From: Methanothermobacter tenebrarum
GTDB lineage: Archaea > Methanobacteriota > Methanobacteria > Methanobacteriales > DSM-23052
Assembly: GCF_023167465.1 (NCBI RefSeq)
Contig: NZ_AP025698.1
Coordinates: 1,360,501 to 1,424,500 of the forward strand
Length of the DNA: 64,000 nucleotides
Direction: 5' to 3'
Position numbers and translations under genes: made by a program
Part shown: positions 9,582-20,257 of the stretch, piece by piece
How positions within the stretch are numbered: the first letter of the stretch is position 1
Layout of the letters: every line of letters starts with the position of its first letter
Notes under the pieces: model-generated
The model's database searches: none
What the model saw: the letters and a program-made list of their open reading frames with translations, nothing else
Told to the model about the DNA's origin: nothing

Positions 9582-10655
9582 TTGCATCCCAGACCTAGTC
9601 CAATAGCAGCATCCCTTTATACACTCAGGGACCTTGACGTTGATGTGATAGTCATACATGGGCCTACAGGATGTTGCTTTAGAACTGCTAGACTCCTTGA
9701 AAATGATGGTGTTAGGGTTCTAACCACAGGAATGTCTGAAAATGACTTCATATTCGGAGCGCATGAGAAACTGGAAGAGACTCTGAAAAAAGTGGAGAAG
9801 ATGTTCTCCCCAAAACTCGTAGGGGTTGTGGGAACCTGTGCAAGCATGATAATAGGCGAAGACCTTAAAGAGGCTGTTCAGGAGGCTAACATATCCGCGG
9901 AGGTGCTTACAGTAGAATCGCATGGGGGATTTGGTGAAGGAGATAACACAGAAGGGGCTATAATCGTATTAGAAGAGGCCTCCAAATCCGGTCTGATAAC
10001 CTGGGAGGAGGCTGAAAGACAGATAAGGATGCTTAAAAAGGCTACTGAGATAGAAAAGACACGAGGGATGGCACGGGGAGAATACATAAAACCATCATCA
10101 GGCGACGATAAGGATAAAGTGGCCCTTGAACTTCTAAAAAGTCTCAAGGATAATGAAAGGGTTGCTATGGTGTTAAATGCGAAAAAAGAGACAGCTTACC
10201 TCTTCGCCGACATACTAAAACTACCTCAACTAAACCTTCATCCCCTAGTAATAGCTAACCTCCAGGATGATATTGGACTTCCCAGGATAAGAAAACATGC
10301 AAAGAATATAAAATCTGAACTTGAAAAAAATGGGATTAAAATCGATTATCTCACAGGGGGACTAGACGAATACCCCATAACCGGGAAAAGAGTAGGGGAA
10401 ATCCTCAAAGAAGAAAATGTTGAGTTTGCTGTTATAAGTGGAGTGCCACATGCAGTCCCAATTGAAAAACTGAATATAAGATCAGTAGCAGTGACCGATG
10501 GTCCGAGACTCGTCAAACCTTTAAAGGAACTAGGATATGATTATGTTATCGCGGAACTTGACGCCCATGCCAAAACCCTAGGAGTAGATAATATAGTCCA
10601 ATCAGAGTTTGGTGAAAGTATAAGAAAGAATATGAAGGTGATCCAGAATGGCTAG
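9582..10655 (+). CDS. cfbD: Ni-sirohydrochlorin a,c-diamide reductive cyclase catalytic subunit CfbD
   Basis: A 357-residue nitrogenase component-1-like protein (NifD/BchN fold). With the NifH-like CfbC it reduces and cyclises Ni-sirohydrochlorin a,c-diamide in coenzyme F430 synthesis. Visible are the N-terminal [14 protein letters not shown] and [14 protein letters not shown] segments, which carry the cluster-binding Cys and the nitrogenase-like loop, and the GVPHAVP and DGPR segments of the last domain. It is shorter than true NifD, as expected for CfbD. I use the TTG at 9582 because GAGGTG stands 7-12 bases upstream and homology begins at [13 protein letters not shown]; a TATA-like AAGTATATAA lies about 35 bases further up. 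It overlaps the next gene by 8 bases. Confidence 0.92.
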   Translation: MHPRPSPIAASLYTLRDLDVDVIVIHGPTGCCFRTARLLENDGVRVLTTGMSENDFIFGAHEKLEETLKKVEKMFSPKLVGVVGTCASMIIGEDLKEAVQEANISAEVLTVESHGGFGEGDNTEGAIIVLEEASKSGLITWEEAERQIRMLKKATEIEKTRGMARGEYIKPSSGDDKDKVALELLKSLKDNERVAMVLNAKKETAYLFADILKLPQLNLHPLVIANLQDDIGLPRIRKHAKNIKSELEKNGIKIDYLTGGLDEYPITGKRVGEILKEENVEFAVISGVPHAVPIEKLNIRSVAVTDGPRLVKPLKELGYDYVIAELDAHAKTLGVDNIVQSEFGESIRKNMKVIQNG

Positions 10656-11655
10656 AACCGTGGGCATGATACTCTGCGGGGGATTCGGCAAACGCCTAAA
10701 ACCCCTCACAGACAAAATACCAAAACCCCTCATAGAAATAAAAAAAGGTTACACCATACTTGATAAACAATTATTCGATTTTAAAAGTGCCGATATAAAC
10801 AAGGTATACCTTTTAACGGGTTTCCTTAGTGAAAAGATCGAGGAACGCTATGGTAACGAATACAAGGGCTTGAAGATAGAATATGTAAAGGAGGATGAAC
10901 CCCTAGGGACATTAAACGCCATAAGATTAGGCATGGAAGCAATAGATGATGACAAACAATGTGTTATAAGAAATGGTGACGTGGTCGCAGACTTAAATTT
11001 GAAAAAAATGGTTCGCTTGGGCGAAAAATCCAATTATCCCCTGCTAATATTCATAATAAAGATGAGATCACCCTATGGTATAGTAGAGATAAGCGGGGAT
11101 AAAATAACTGACTTCAAAGAAAAACCACTACTAGACTATTATATAAACGCGGGAGTATACTTCGCCAAAGAACCAATAGACTTCGGAGACTTCGAAACAG
11201 GGGACATAGAAAAGACGGTCTTCCCAATGATGGCTAAAGAGAACAAACTCGGCTTCTACAAAGAAGATGGACTATTCTGGATGGCCATTGACACCTCAAA
11301 GGAACTCGAAGAGATAAGAAAAGAATACAAAAACAGAACAGACAAACCATGGGGTTATGAGAAAATCCTCATAAACACAGAAAAATACCTCACAAAAGAA
11401 CTATTCATAAAAGAAGATTACAGAACATCATTCCACTACCACAAGAAAAAAGATGAAACAATGTACATAATAAAAGGCTCAGGATACATCCAATTCGAAG
11501 ACAAAAAAGAATACTTCAGCAAAAACGACACCATACGCATCAAACCAAAAACCCCACACTCCATAGTAGCAATGGAAAACACCCTACTACAAGAAGTCTC
11601 AACACCCCACCCCAAGGACACCATAAGAATAAAAGACTTCTACGAACGATGGTAA
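10648..11655 (+). CDS. Sugar-phosphate nucleotidyltransferase fused to a cupin domain
   Basis: 335 residues in two parts. Residues 1-225 are a nucleotidyltransferase ([12 protein letters not shown] with IPKPLI, NGDVV, NAGVYF motifs) of the glucose/mannose-1-phosphate family. It would join an NTP to a sugar-1-phosphate. Residues 230-335 form a cupin of the mannose-6-phosphate isomerase type ([35 protein letters not shown]) with likely metal-binding His residues. The combination suggests production of an activated sugar, possibly for surface glycans. It overlaps cfbD by 8 bases and hisH by 7, so the three genes are translationally coupled although their pathways are unrelated. Confidence 0.85.
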   Translation: MARTVGMILCGGFGKRLKPLTDKIPKPLIEIKKGYTILDKQLFDFKSADINKVYLLTGFLSEKIEERYGNEYKGLKIEYVKEDEPLGTLNAIRLGMEAIDDDKQCVIRNGDVVADLNLKKMVRLGEKSNYPLLIFIIKMRSPYGIVEISGDKITDFKEKPLLDYYINAGVYFAKEPIDFGDFETGDIEKTVFPMMAKENKLGFYKEDGLFWMAIDTSKELEEIRKEYKNRTDKPWGYEKILINTEKYLTKELFIKEDYRTSFHYHKKKDETMYIIKGSGYIQFEDKKEYFSKNDTIRIKPKTPHSIVAMENTLLQEVSTPHPKDTIRIKDFYERW

Positions 11656-12251
11656 TGATAACAATAATAGACTACGGCAGCGGAAACCTAAGAAGCATAA
11701 AAAACGCCCTCACAAAAGTAGGAAGCCAAGTAAAGATAACAAAGGACAAAAAGGAAATAAAAAAGGCAGACACCATACTACTCCCAGGAGTAGGGGCGTT
11801 CGGCAAAGCCATGAAAAACCTCAAAAATTACAAAAACACAATAATAAAACACATAGAAGCTGATAAACCATTCCTGGGCATCTGCCTAGGACTACAACTC
11901 CTACTCACAAAAAGTGAAGAAAGCCCTAACATCCAAGGATTGAACATAATACCAGGGGAAGTTACGAGGATACCAGCCCTCGGAAAAGTACCCCACATGG
12001 GCTGGAATCAACTAAACATAACAAATAACTGCCCAATCCTAGAAGGCCTAGAAGACGAATACTTCTACTTCGTCCACTCATATCATGCCAAACCAAAAGA
12101 AAAGAATGTTATAGCAGCCACAGCAGACTATCACATAAAAATGGTCGCAGTTTTATGGAAAGATAACATATTCGCCACACAATTCCACCCAGAGAAAAGT
12201 GGGAAAGCTGGCCTAAAAATACTCCATAATTTCATCGAATTCTCAAAATAG
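11649..12251 (+). CDS. hisH: Imidazole glycerol phosphate synthase subunit HisH
   Basis: A 200-residue class I glutamine amidotransferase. It hydrolyses glutamine and channels ammonia to HisF in histidine biosynthesis. Motifs seen: [12 protein letters not shown] at the N-terminus, LLPGVGAFG, the nucleophile elbow [10 protein letters not shown] with the catalytic Cys, VHSYHA, and TQFHPEKSG carrying the catalytic His-Glu pair. The start may be the ATG at 11649 or the one at 11655; both overlap the end of the preceding gene. hisF is not in the window. Confidence 0.95.
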   Translation: MVMITIIDYGSGNLRSIKNALTKVGSQVKITKDKKEIKKADTILLPGVGAFGKAMKNLKNYKNTIIKHIEADKPFLGICLGLQLLLTKSEESPNIQGLNIIPGEVTRIPALGKVPHMGWNQLNITNNCPILEGLEDEYFYFVHSYHAKPKEKNVIAATADYHIKMVAVLWKDNIFATQFHPEKSGKAGLKILHNFIEFSK

Positions 12252-12263
12252 AAGTGATCAAAT

Positions 12264-13619
12264 ATGGACATAGAAGGATTTGCAAGACGCAACATAAACC
12301 AGAAAGGATTAAAGGAGATCCTAGCAGAGCGCATACTAGAATTCAAAGATGTTGATAAAGGAACGGCCCTGAAATTAGCAGAAGCTGTTATAGAAGAAGT
12401 TAACCACACCCTCAAAATAGAAAAAGAAGAAGACAACTTCCTCAAAGAGATTATAAAGTTCCCCAAGACAAAAATAAGCATGGGCGAAATGGGAGTAGGC
12501 TCCAGGGGGGCTGGTGACTTCTTCGTGCACCGGAAAATAGCAGATATAGTCGCGAGCACAAACACCAGAGCATATATAACACCAACAGCCCAAGATGACG
12601 GGGGAGTTGTGAAAACACCCATAAAAAAAGACACAGTCTATATTACAACTGCAGTTGATGGTATACACTCACGTCTCAGCGAATACCCCTTCCTGGGCGG
12701 ATTCCATGTTACAAGAGCAGCCCTAAGAGACGTCTGCGTCATGGGCTCCAAGCCACTCGCCATACTAAGCGACCTACACCTCGCAGATGACGGTGACCTG
12801 GGCAAACTATTAGATTTCACAGCAGGTGTTGCGGCTGTCTCAGAACTCGTAAATGTCCCCATCGTCGCTGGGAGCACACTACGCGTCGGTGGAGACATGG
12901 TACTGGGCGACCGACTAGTAAGTGCCGTGGGGGCTATAGGAGTATCAGAACACCCACCAACCGCCAGAAAAAGAGCAGAACCAGGAGACACCATACTATT
13001 AACAGAAGGGTCCGGTGGAGGTACCATAACAACCACCGCAATCTATCATGGACTATTCGACGTAGTATGGGAGACAATGGACATAAATTTCATAAAAGCC
13101 TCAGAAGCCCTAATGGAAGCCAACATACTAGGAGAAATCCACGCCATGACAGACGTCACCAATGGGGGGCTACGAGGGGACGCCCATGAAATCTCATCAA
13201 CCACCGGAGTGGGCCTAGAATTCTACGAGGATAAAATCATGGCCATGATAAACCCAAAAGTCCTTAAAATGCTCAGAAGACTTGACATAGACCCCCTAGG
13301 AGTTTCAATCGACTCACTCATGATAATAGCACCCAAGGAGGTTTCAGACACCATCAAAGACATAATAGAAGGGGCTGGTGTCAAAATAGATGAAATAGGC
13401 GAAGTCACAGATACTGGGGAGCCCATTCTTATAAGCGAAGACGGAGAAACCAGACTAGAACCAGCCTTTAGAGAAGCAGCATATACCAAGATAAAAAAAG
13501 TAGTAGGCGAAAAAACACCAGAAGACTTCGACAAAATGAAAAAAAGAGTAGAAAAAGCAACAAGCAAGGCCATAGAAAAAAAGAGGAAAGTAGTGGAGGC
13601 CATACGAAGTGGAAGATAA
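12264..13619 (+). CDS. AIR synthase-related (PurM/HypE-like) protein
   Basis: A 451-residue protein of the PurM/SelD/HypE/ThiL ATP-binding fold. It shows the N-terminal GVGSRGAGDFF and AQDDGGVV segments (ATP/Mg site), DLHLADDGD, a glycine-rich TEGSGGGTITTTA, and the C-terminal MTDVTNGGLRGDAHEIS signature. A basic, Lys/Glu-rich tail of about 50 residues follows the fold. Related archaeal proteins are annotated only as AIR synthase-related or methanogenesis markers; the substrate is not known. It lies 12 bases after hisH and overlaps the following gene by 11 bases. Confidence 0.78.
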   Translation: MDIEGFARRNINQKGLKEILAERILEFKDVDKGTALKLAEAVIEEVNHTLKIEKEEDNFLKEIIKFPKTKISMGEMGVGSRGAGDFFVHRKIADIVASTNTRAYITPTAQDDGGVVKTPIKKDTVYITTAVDGIHSRLSEYPFLGGFHVTRAALRDVCVMGSKPLAILSDLHLADDGDLGKLLDFTAGVAAVSELVNVPIVAGSTLRVGGDMVLGDRLVSAVGAIGVSEHPPTARKRAEPGDTILLTEGSGGGTITTTAIYHGLFDVVWETMDINFIKASEALMEANILGEIHAMTDVTNGGLRGDAHEISSTTGVGLEFYEDKIMAMINPKVLKMLRRLDIDPLGVSIDSLMIIAPKEVSDTIKDIIEGAGVKIDEIGEVTDTGEPILISEDGETRLEPAFREAAYTKIKKVVGEKTPEDFDKMKKRVEKATSKAIEKKRKVVEAIRSGR

Positions 13620-14037
13620 AGGTTTCATATACACCCTAGATGCTATAATCGCACTCACCATACTCCTCATAGTTACAGCCTCCCTAACACATTTCCTAAC
13701 ATTGGAACATTACCCCCCATCAGAATACAGAAACTATCATGCCAGAGACATCATAGATCTTATGGCAAGCTATGACACCGGAAACGGCACAGTCCTTGAG
13801 AGGATCAGCCACGAACTTAACTCCCATCAAAACCGTGAAGAAGCAATAAGAGAGGCTAACAGGATAGCGAGCGAATTCTTAAATTCAAAATTCCCAAACA
13901 TAAAATATAATCTAACAGCATACAATGGCATAGAATCTGTTACGATAGCCTCAAATGCTGAAATGTCAAAGGCAGATAATATAAATTCCGCCATCCGAAA
14001 CTATAACAATTACACATTCCAATTATATGTCTGGTAA
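13609..14037 (+). CDS. Pilin-like membrane protein of unknown function
   Basis: 142 residues, starting at a GTG inside the end of the preceding gene. The N-terminus reads EDKGFIYTLDAIIALTILL: a short charged head and then a hydrophobic helix. This resembles archaeal type IV pilin-like or class III signal-peptide proteins. The rest is polar with several N-glycosylation sequons (NGT, NLT, NYT), consistent with an outward-facing domain. No catalytic motif is seen. Its position suggests cotranscription with the AIR-synthase-like gene. Confidence 0.65.
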   Translation: MEDKGFIYTLDAIIALTILLIVTASLTHFLTLEHYPPSEYRNYHARDIIDLMASYDTGNGTVLERISHELNSHQNREEAIREANRIASEFLNSKFPNIKYNLTAYNGIESVTIASNAEMSKADNINSAIRNYNNYTFQLYVW

Positions 14038-14258
14038 AGACCCCATTATGGGACAAACTGTCCTATCCACGATATCATCCCCCAAGTTTTCGACAGACCT
14101 GCTCGTATCCATTCATACGTTATAAATTTAACTTAGTAAAAAATCATTCTTGATTCCCCATTTTCTCATACTTTATTTTTAACTCATATATAATCTAGTA
14201 ATACTTTTTTTATTTTATATAGTAAGATATTTATTTTTGAATCGATGTAATCGTAAAT

Positions 14259-14385
14259 GAGGAGCTTTAAGTAATAATATTTATCTGTCAGCTAAAAGAG
14301 CTGGTAGACCTAAGCATTGGACAGGCCAAAATTACGCCTGTGGAGACTGAGTGTCGTTAAAGCAGGAAGCTCCTCGCGGATAGTA
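14259..14385 (+). mobile_element. Remnant of an IS200/IS605-TnpB right end (omegaRNA-like), copy A
   Basis: Bases 14314-14385 read in one frame give ...LWRLSVVKAGSSSR, which resembles the degenerate end of archaeal TnpB proteins (consensus VVEAGS). The DNA GTTAAAGCAGGAAGCTCC matches the AAGCAGGAAGC element of TnpB right ends. The segment can fold: GAGGAGCTT (14259-14267) pairs perfectly with AAGCTCCTC (14367-14375). It encloses hairpins CAGCT/AGCTG (14289-14303) and ACAGGC/GCCTGT (14321-14341). No tnpA or tnpB body remains. The rest of the gap between 14038 and 14427 is AT-rich with no other feature seen. Confidence 0.6.
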
Positions 14386-14427
14386 AAAATAGTTATAAAA
14401 AACCAATTTGAAAGGAGGTGAAATGGT

Positions 14428-14865
14428 ATGGGAAGACAAGTGAAACAACTATTTCTAGTATTAACATGGCTTGTTTTCATCCTAGCATTCACAGGGACCG
14501 TGGCAGCAGAAGATTCACAGGAAGGTGCTCAAAACACTAGTGGAGGGTTGAACTCTTCTGAGATACATTGCCTAATATTATCATGGGATACAAGTGCGGG
14601 ACAGTACCAAATCCCTGCAGAGTATTTGATGAAAGAATATCCTAATGTAAAGATCCAGATTAGAAGTGTTTCACAGGCCAGTCAAAATCTAAGTGAAATC
14701 CCAGAACTCATTGATTGGGCACATCTCATCTACCTTAACAATATTCGATCAGGTCCACTGGCTAACACAATCTTAAACTTAAATTCAACTGGCAAGCTTC
14801 AGGGAAAAACAATCGTGGCAGAGCCTCTCCCCTACTTTAATACTCCCTTTTTACTCACAAAATAA
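14428..14865 (+). pseudogene. Truncated CobN-like secreted protein, N-terminal fragment
   Basis: 145 residues with a signal peptide (hydrophobic residues 8-25, cleavage near TVAAED) and a strong AAAGGAGGTG ribosome-binding site. The remainder (IHCLILSW..., VKIQIRSVSQASQNLSEIPELI) parallels the first 120 residues of the next gene (ILVIGSS..., VKFQIRSTSQIGNMTSDEI), the N-terminal domain of a CobN-like chelatase. It then stops. I read it as the stump of a tandem CobN duplicate whose body was lost, though a short standalone secreted binding domain is possible. It lies directly downstream of the TnpB-end remnant. Confidence 0.6.
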
Positions 14866-14982
14866 TACACTATTTTTATATCATCCCAAAACTAGTAATA
14901 CTCTTCAATCAATCTTTAGTAAAATATATGTTCTACTACTTAGACATTAAAACATGAAAAAATGAAAAGGTGGTGAATAGTT

Positions 14983-16143
14983 ATGAGAAAGCATCTGATT
15001 ACAGTAACAGCAATTCTTCTCATGGTCCTATTTTGCCAGACTGTAGTGGCAGCAAACAACACTACAACAAGCAATACAACCACGATCCTAGTTATAGGTT
15101 CATCAAGAGCCGCGAAGAGTTACAATGAAGTGGCACATTCAATAATGAATCTCACAGACAATAACGTCAAATTTCAGATAAGATCCACGAGTCAGATAGG
15201 GAACATGACCAGTGATGAAATACAAGCTCTTCTAAACAGCTCACAGATAATATTGGCAGAATGGGGAACCCAATTGGCTGGTAATGGGTCCATGGAATCT
15301 GTTATCATAGCAAATCCATCCCTAATTGAAAACAAGATATTCTTCGCATTTGAAAGTGGCCCGACGCTAGTTAAACTGAGCATGATCAACAACACCAAGG
15401 TATTTGAAGGAGTCACTGATACAGATATAGGCACTTGGGATAGACCAGGAACACTCATAGGAGCATGCCATGATGGTGATCTATCATCGCTGATGTTCTA
15501 CAAAGAGAAATATTCAGGTAACCAAGCACTACAATACTGGATAGACTGCGCCAGTTATTATGCAGCTGGGGGTAAGAAAAACATTGAAAATCAATTCAAG
15601 TACATCCTTAAACTCTATTATCTCATCAATGGAAAACCATGGAATAGTAGCTGGGATCCAGCCCCTGTTGAACCAGGCCTGCTACTGCAACCAGAGTTCC
15701 TATACCGTGATGGTCAGAGATTCAGCCTCCAAGAGTACTTCCAGAAATATCATCTAGACCCTACTAAACCAACAGTAGCAATTCTGACTTACGTTGGCAG
15801 CACAGGTGAAGTTGCATATGCTGATGCAATGCAACAGATAATTGACGCATTGACCTCAAAGGGTATGAATGTGATCCCAGTAGTTGGTACATGGTCAAAC
15901 TATGTGACACTAAATGACACTGCGATGAGAGAGCTGCTCCAGACACTATGCAATCCTAATCAAACATACAATATAACTGCTATAAAGGATATCGGGAATT
16001 GCACTGAGAGATCATCCATTCTTGGAGTTAATAGTATCTCCACTGGAAAGGTGTATGAAGTAGACATCTTTGAGAACGGGACCATAGTAAAACACTTCAA
16101 GGTTAGCAACGCACAACCCACAAATGTCTATTCGGCCTTGTAA
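14983..16143 (+). pseudogene. Secreted CobN/Mg-chelatase-like protein, N-terminal part before a frameshift
   Basis: 386 residues with a clear signal peptide (residues 1-24, ending VVAANN), several N-glycosylation sequons, and CobN-type N-terminal domains (for example PTVAILTYVGSTGEVAYADAMQQIIDAL, with repeated GTWS/VIPVV elements). The frame ends at a TAA at 16141. Homology continues without a gap in the -1 frame (LVKFLTDAQ... onward), which is open from 16107, so a single-base deletion or an error between 16107 and 16140 splits the gene. Ribosome-binding site AAGGTGGTG precedes the ATG. CobN-type enzymes insert Co2+ into tetrapyrroles with ATP-dependent partners; a secreted version could not use cytosolic ATP. 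Confidence 0.8.
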
Positions 16144-16313
16144 AATTCCTAACAGATGCACAAAATGTTGTACAATATGAAGCATACCCGGAAAGATACC
16201 CCATCAAAGCCAATATAATCATAGACCTTTTAACTTTCACCCCGGGATCAACTACCTCAGGTGCCCAAGTTACCAAGTTCTTTGAACACTCAAACGTTCC
16301 AGTACTCAGAGCC

Positions 16314-19300
16314 ATGATAACAAGCTCAACATATAGGACAATGGGACAATGGCTTGTCTCAGATGAAGGATTCAGTTGGATGTCAGTATACTGGCAGTGT
16401 GCCCAGCCTGAAATGCAAGGACAGATAGAGCCACTAGCAATCGGTGTCGGTGAAATCGGAAGCGACCCCGAAACCGGAGCTCAATGGGATATAACAGTCA
16501 CAATACCTGAGAGGATAGAGAAACTTGTGAACAGGGTCTACAATTGGATCAAACTCCAGACACTCCCAAATAATGAGAAGAAGATTGCAATAGTCTACTA
16601 TAATTATCCACCAGGGAAACAGAACATCGGAGCAAGTTATCTCAATGTACCGGAGAGTATCTTTGAGATACTTAAGAGGCTGAAACGTGAAGGCTATAAC
16701 ATAGGTGAGATACCATCTAACGCCGATGCTCTCCTCGACCTGATGGTCAAAAAGGGTATAAATATTGCCAACTGGGCGCCAGGTGAACTTGAAAAACTAG
16801 TGAACCAGAGCGATATCATATTATGGCCAGTTGAAGATTATCTCACATGGTTCAATAAGCTAGACCGAATTGCCAGGAAAGAGATGGTTGAAGGGCCAGT
16901 AGGCTACATCGAGGAACTAACCAAGGCAGCAGTAGAATACATTAAAAAGGGAGACACAAGGACAAGGGATGAGATGCTTAAAACCCTCAACAGATGGACA
17001 CAAGAGATGATATCAAATGCTAATACGCACCCAGAAGTTGCAAGCACTGCAATAGACCTCATAAATAAGATCAGCGCTGCTTTAACATCCTATATCCAGG
17101 ATCCTTCAAATACCACGGCATACGAGACGTTCCTAAAATACAAAGGAGAACTCCTGGCACTTAAACTCCCAGGGATGACAGGATGGGGTGAACCGCCAGG
17201 AGACGTTATGGTCGTTGAAAAGAATGGCGAAAAATACATTATTATACCTGGTCTGATGTTTGGGAACGTCTTCATCGGCCCAGAGCCACAGAGAGGATGG
17301 GAGGCCGATGCGGCCAACCTTTATCATAGTACAGTTGTCCCACCACCACACTGCTACCTTGCATGGTATGCATGGATAAACACAGTCTTTGAGGCAAATG
17401 CACAGATACATGTTGGAAGGCATGCAACTTATGAATGGACACCAAGAAAACAGTACGCTCTTGCCTCATTCGATTACCCGGACATATGTATTGGCGACAC
17501 ACCATCACTATACATCTACATAATGGACGGCGTTGGAGAGGGTATGCAAGCAAAAAGAAGAGGACTTGCAGTAATCATAGACCACCTGACACCACCATTC
17601 ACACAGACAAAACTCTACGGCGACTTACAGGAACTTGCAGGCCTCATCATAAATTATGAAAAAACACCTGAAGGAAACCCAATGAGAGAAGAGTATGCAA
17701 AACAGATCCGTGAAACAATAATAAAAACAGCCATCTACAAAGACATGAACATAGATCCAAACAACATCACAGATGAAGACATCGACAAAATACACGATTA
17801 TCTCCTAGACATCAAGCGTACATTGATGCCTTATGGCCTTCATACATTCAGTTTAAATTGGACATCTGATGAGATAGCCCTTATGGTCTCGACGATGCTA
17901 TCACCAGACAGCGACGTTGACCCATCCCTCCAAAAGCTCGTGAGCACAGCAATGGGCTGGGATTTCAAAAATCTCACCTTCGACCAGGCAGAACAGGTGA
18001 ACGACATATGCATAAACATGATCAAAGATCTTCTCAACGGAAAATCTATAGCAGCAATCCTTGAGAATGTTACAGACCTATCCCTCAAAAAAGCCCTCCA
18101 GGACAAACTATCAGTGGCAGTGGAATACATTGCATTGCTAAAAGAGAGCCCAACAAAGGAAATGGACGCCCTAATCGAAGGTCTATCAGGAAGGTTCATA
18201 TCACCAGCCAAAGGAGGAGACCCTGTCAGAGCACCCTATGCACTCCCAACCGGGCGAAACTTCTATGCACAAGACGACAACACATTACCAACAAAAACAG
18301 CATGGGACCTTGGTAAAAGACTCGCAGACATGGCCCTTGCACAGCTTGACACCATCCCCGAGAAGATGGCTGCTGTAGTATGGTGCGTTGAAACAGCAAG
18401 AGACGACGGTGCAATGGCCTCATTTGTTCTAAGAATGTTAGGTGTTCAGCCAAAACCCGATGACAAGACTTGGCTCAAAGGAGGAAAATTATCATACATT
18501 ACCCCAACAAACCTCACAGACCTCCTAAATGACTTGAACAAGATGAGGAATAGTATTGGACTCCAGAACGTCACATCAAGGCCAAGAATTGACGTGATAA
18601 CCACAACAAGCGGTCTTTTCAGAGATTTATTCCCAAACTTGCTTGCAAAAATGGACATAGCCTACAGGGTTGCACTGGGAGCATCCTACTCAAAGATAGT
18701 TGAGGCATATCCACAATTTAAAGATCAGTTGGACCTTGCACTTGATCCACTGATCACAGGAAAGTTCCCACAGGCAAAATCAATGGAAGCCCTTCTCAAA
18801 GTTATAGACAAAGGCGACCCAATTGAATTGAATTACGTTGCAAAACATTGGATAGAACTTGTGCAGAGGGGCTATGATGGAGACGCAGCAATAACAAGGA
18901 TATTCGCCCCACCAGTAGGAGACTATGGCGCTGGAGTTAACCATGGAGTTGAACAAGCATGGACATGGAACAACAGAGAAGAACTGGCAGACATTTACCT
19001 TAGAAGAATGAGTCATGCATACTCCAACACACAATGGGGCATTTCGCAAAGAAACCTCTTTGAAGACCTCCTTAAAGGAGTGACAGTAACATACCATAGT
19101 AGAAGCACAAACCTTTATGGAGTTATCGACAATGACGACTACTACGATTACTATGGTGGACTATCAATGGCAATCGAAAAAGTGAACAATGGAAGAGCAC
19201 CATCACTAAATGTCCTTTACTATGCAAACCCAGCTAATCCAGAGGTCCTTTCATTACAGCAGTTCATGAGAAAGGAGATGAGAACACGCTATTTCAACCC

Positions 19301-20060
19301 CGCGTGGATCCAGGGAATGATGAAAGAAGGTTACAGTGGTGCAAGGGCAATTTCAAACAAGTTCGTCTCATACCTATGGGGCTGGCAAGTTACAACTCCC
19401 CAACTCGTACATAACTATGAGTGGAATGAAATTACTGACATTTACATCAGAGACAAATACAATCTTGGAGTTACAAAATGGTTGTCTACAGGTAACAACG
19501 CCTATGCAATGATCAGCATAACAGGAACACTCCTAACAGCAGCTCATAAAGGCTTTTGGCATGCTGATGAGGGAACACTCAGGTTGGTGGCTAACACTTG
19601 GGCTAAGCTAGTTGCAGGGTATGGTGTTTCTTGTTGTGACTGTAGCTGTGGTAATATTGCTATGATGCAGTGGGCTATGGGTTATGTGGATCCTAACCTT
19701 TTAGGTCAGGTAAAAGCGAAAATTTACGGCGCTACAAAGAATGCTGCCTTCGCACCAGGACAACCAGGTGTGCCTGGCGCCCCGGGACAAACAGGTCCTG
19801 GTTATACTGGTAGTCAGGGGCATGGTGTGAGTCCCGGTTATACTGGTGGTCAAGGACGGGCAGGTGGACAAACCGGTTCAGAAGCTGGAGTTGCCGCGGC
19901 TGGGGGTGCAGGGCCAGGATCATCTGGTAGAGCCTATGAAGTGAGTAAAGTTGGTGGAATGTCTGGTGCAAGCGCTGGCATGCCAATATACGCAGTGCTC
20001 GGAGTCATAGTCCTAGTAGCCCTTGTAGGCGCAGGTTACTTCCTAAGAGGAAAACTATAA
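16314..20060 (+). pseudogene. Secreted CobN-like protein, C-terminal part after the frameshift, membrane-anchored
   Basis: The open frame runs from 16107 to 20060; the first ATG is at 16314 but is unlikely to be a genuine start, as homology is continuous with the upstream part. It carries the body of the CobN/BchH family (PPGKQNIGASYLNVPESIFEIL, HVGRHATYEW, GLFRDLFPNLLAKMDIAYRVA, GAGVNHGVEQAW). At the end, a Gly/Pro-rich linker (about 19750-19940) precedes a hydrophobic helix and a short basic tail (IYAVLGVIVLVALVGAGYFLRGKL region). With the signal peptide this predicts an extracellular, membrane-anchored chelatase-like protein. Together the parts make about 1,690 residues. Possible roles are metal or tetrapyrrole binding at the surface. 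Confidence 0.82.
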
Positions 20061-20092
20061 AAATTCTCCTCCTTCTTTTCTTTCTTTTTGTA
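20061..20092 (+). terminator. Pyrimidine/T-rich terminator after the CobN-like gene
   Basis: Runs of T and C directly after the stop codon (CTCCTTCTTTTCTTTCTTTTTG) fit the oligo-T terminators used by methanogens. No stem is needed or seen. Confidence 0.5.
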
Positions 20093-20161
20093 ATCATTTA
20101 GATTAACCGCACACCAAAAAGGAGATAAAAATCTTAGGGAATTTAGCGGACGTATTTTTCA

Positions 20162-20257
20162 AGACATTCACACGAAACATATCCCATAAACGAAGCCCTT
20201 TGCTTTTTTCTCCCATAAGCATGCTGCAGACATTCACACGAAACATATCCCATAAAC
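20162..20257 (+). repeat. 30-bp direct repeat pair with a 36-bp spacer (CRISPR-like spacing, no array)
   Basis: A 30-base unit beginning AGACATTCACACGAAAC occurs at 20162-20191 and again, identical, at 20228-20257, separated by 36 bases. The reverse complement begins GTTTATGGG. Unit and spacer sizes resemble a two-repeat CRISPR, but there is no third copy, no leader and no cas gene in the window. It is also in frame with a 96-residue open frame (20200-20490) of no recognisable family, so an in-frame duplication in dead coding sequence is equally likely. Confidence 0.55.

Noticed and set aside
14241..14427. Cobalamin or other riboswitch ahead of the CobN-like genes
   Set aside because: Structured sequence is present, but none of the conserved B12-box elements is seen, while the motif and peptide remnants fit a TnpB right end.
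20162..20257. A genuine CRISPR array
   Set aside because: Only two repeats, no leader, no cas genes in the window, and the units are in frame with a relic open frame.
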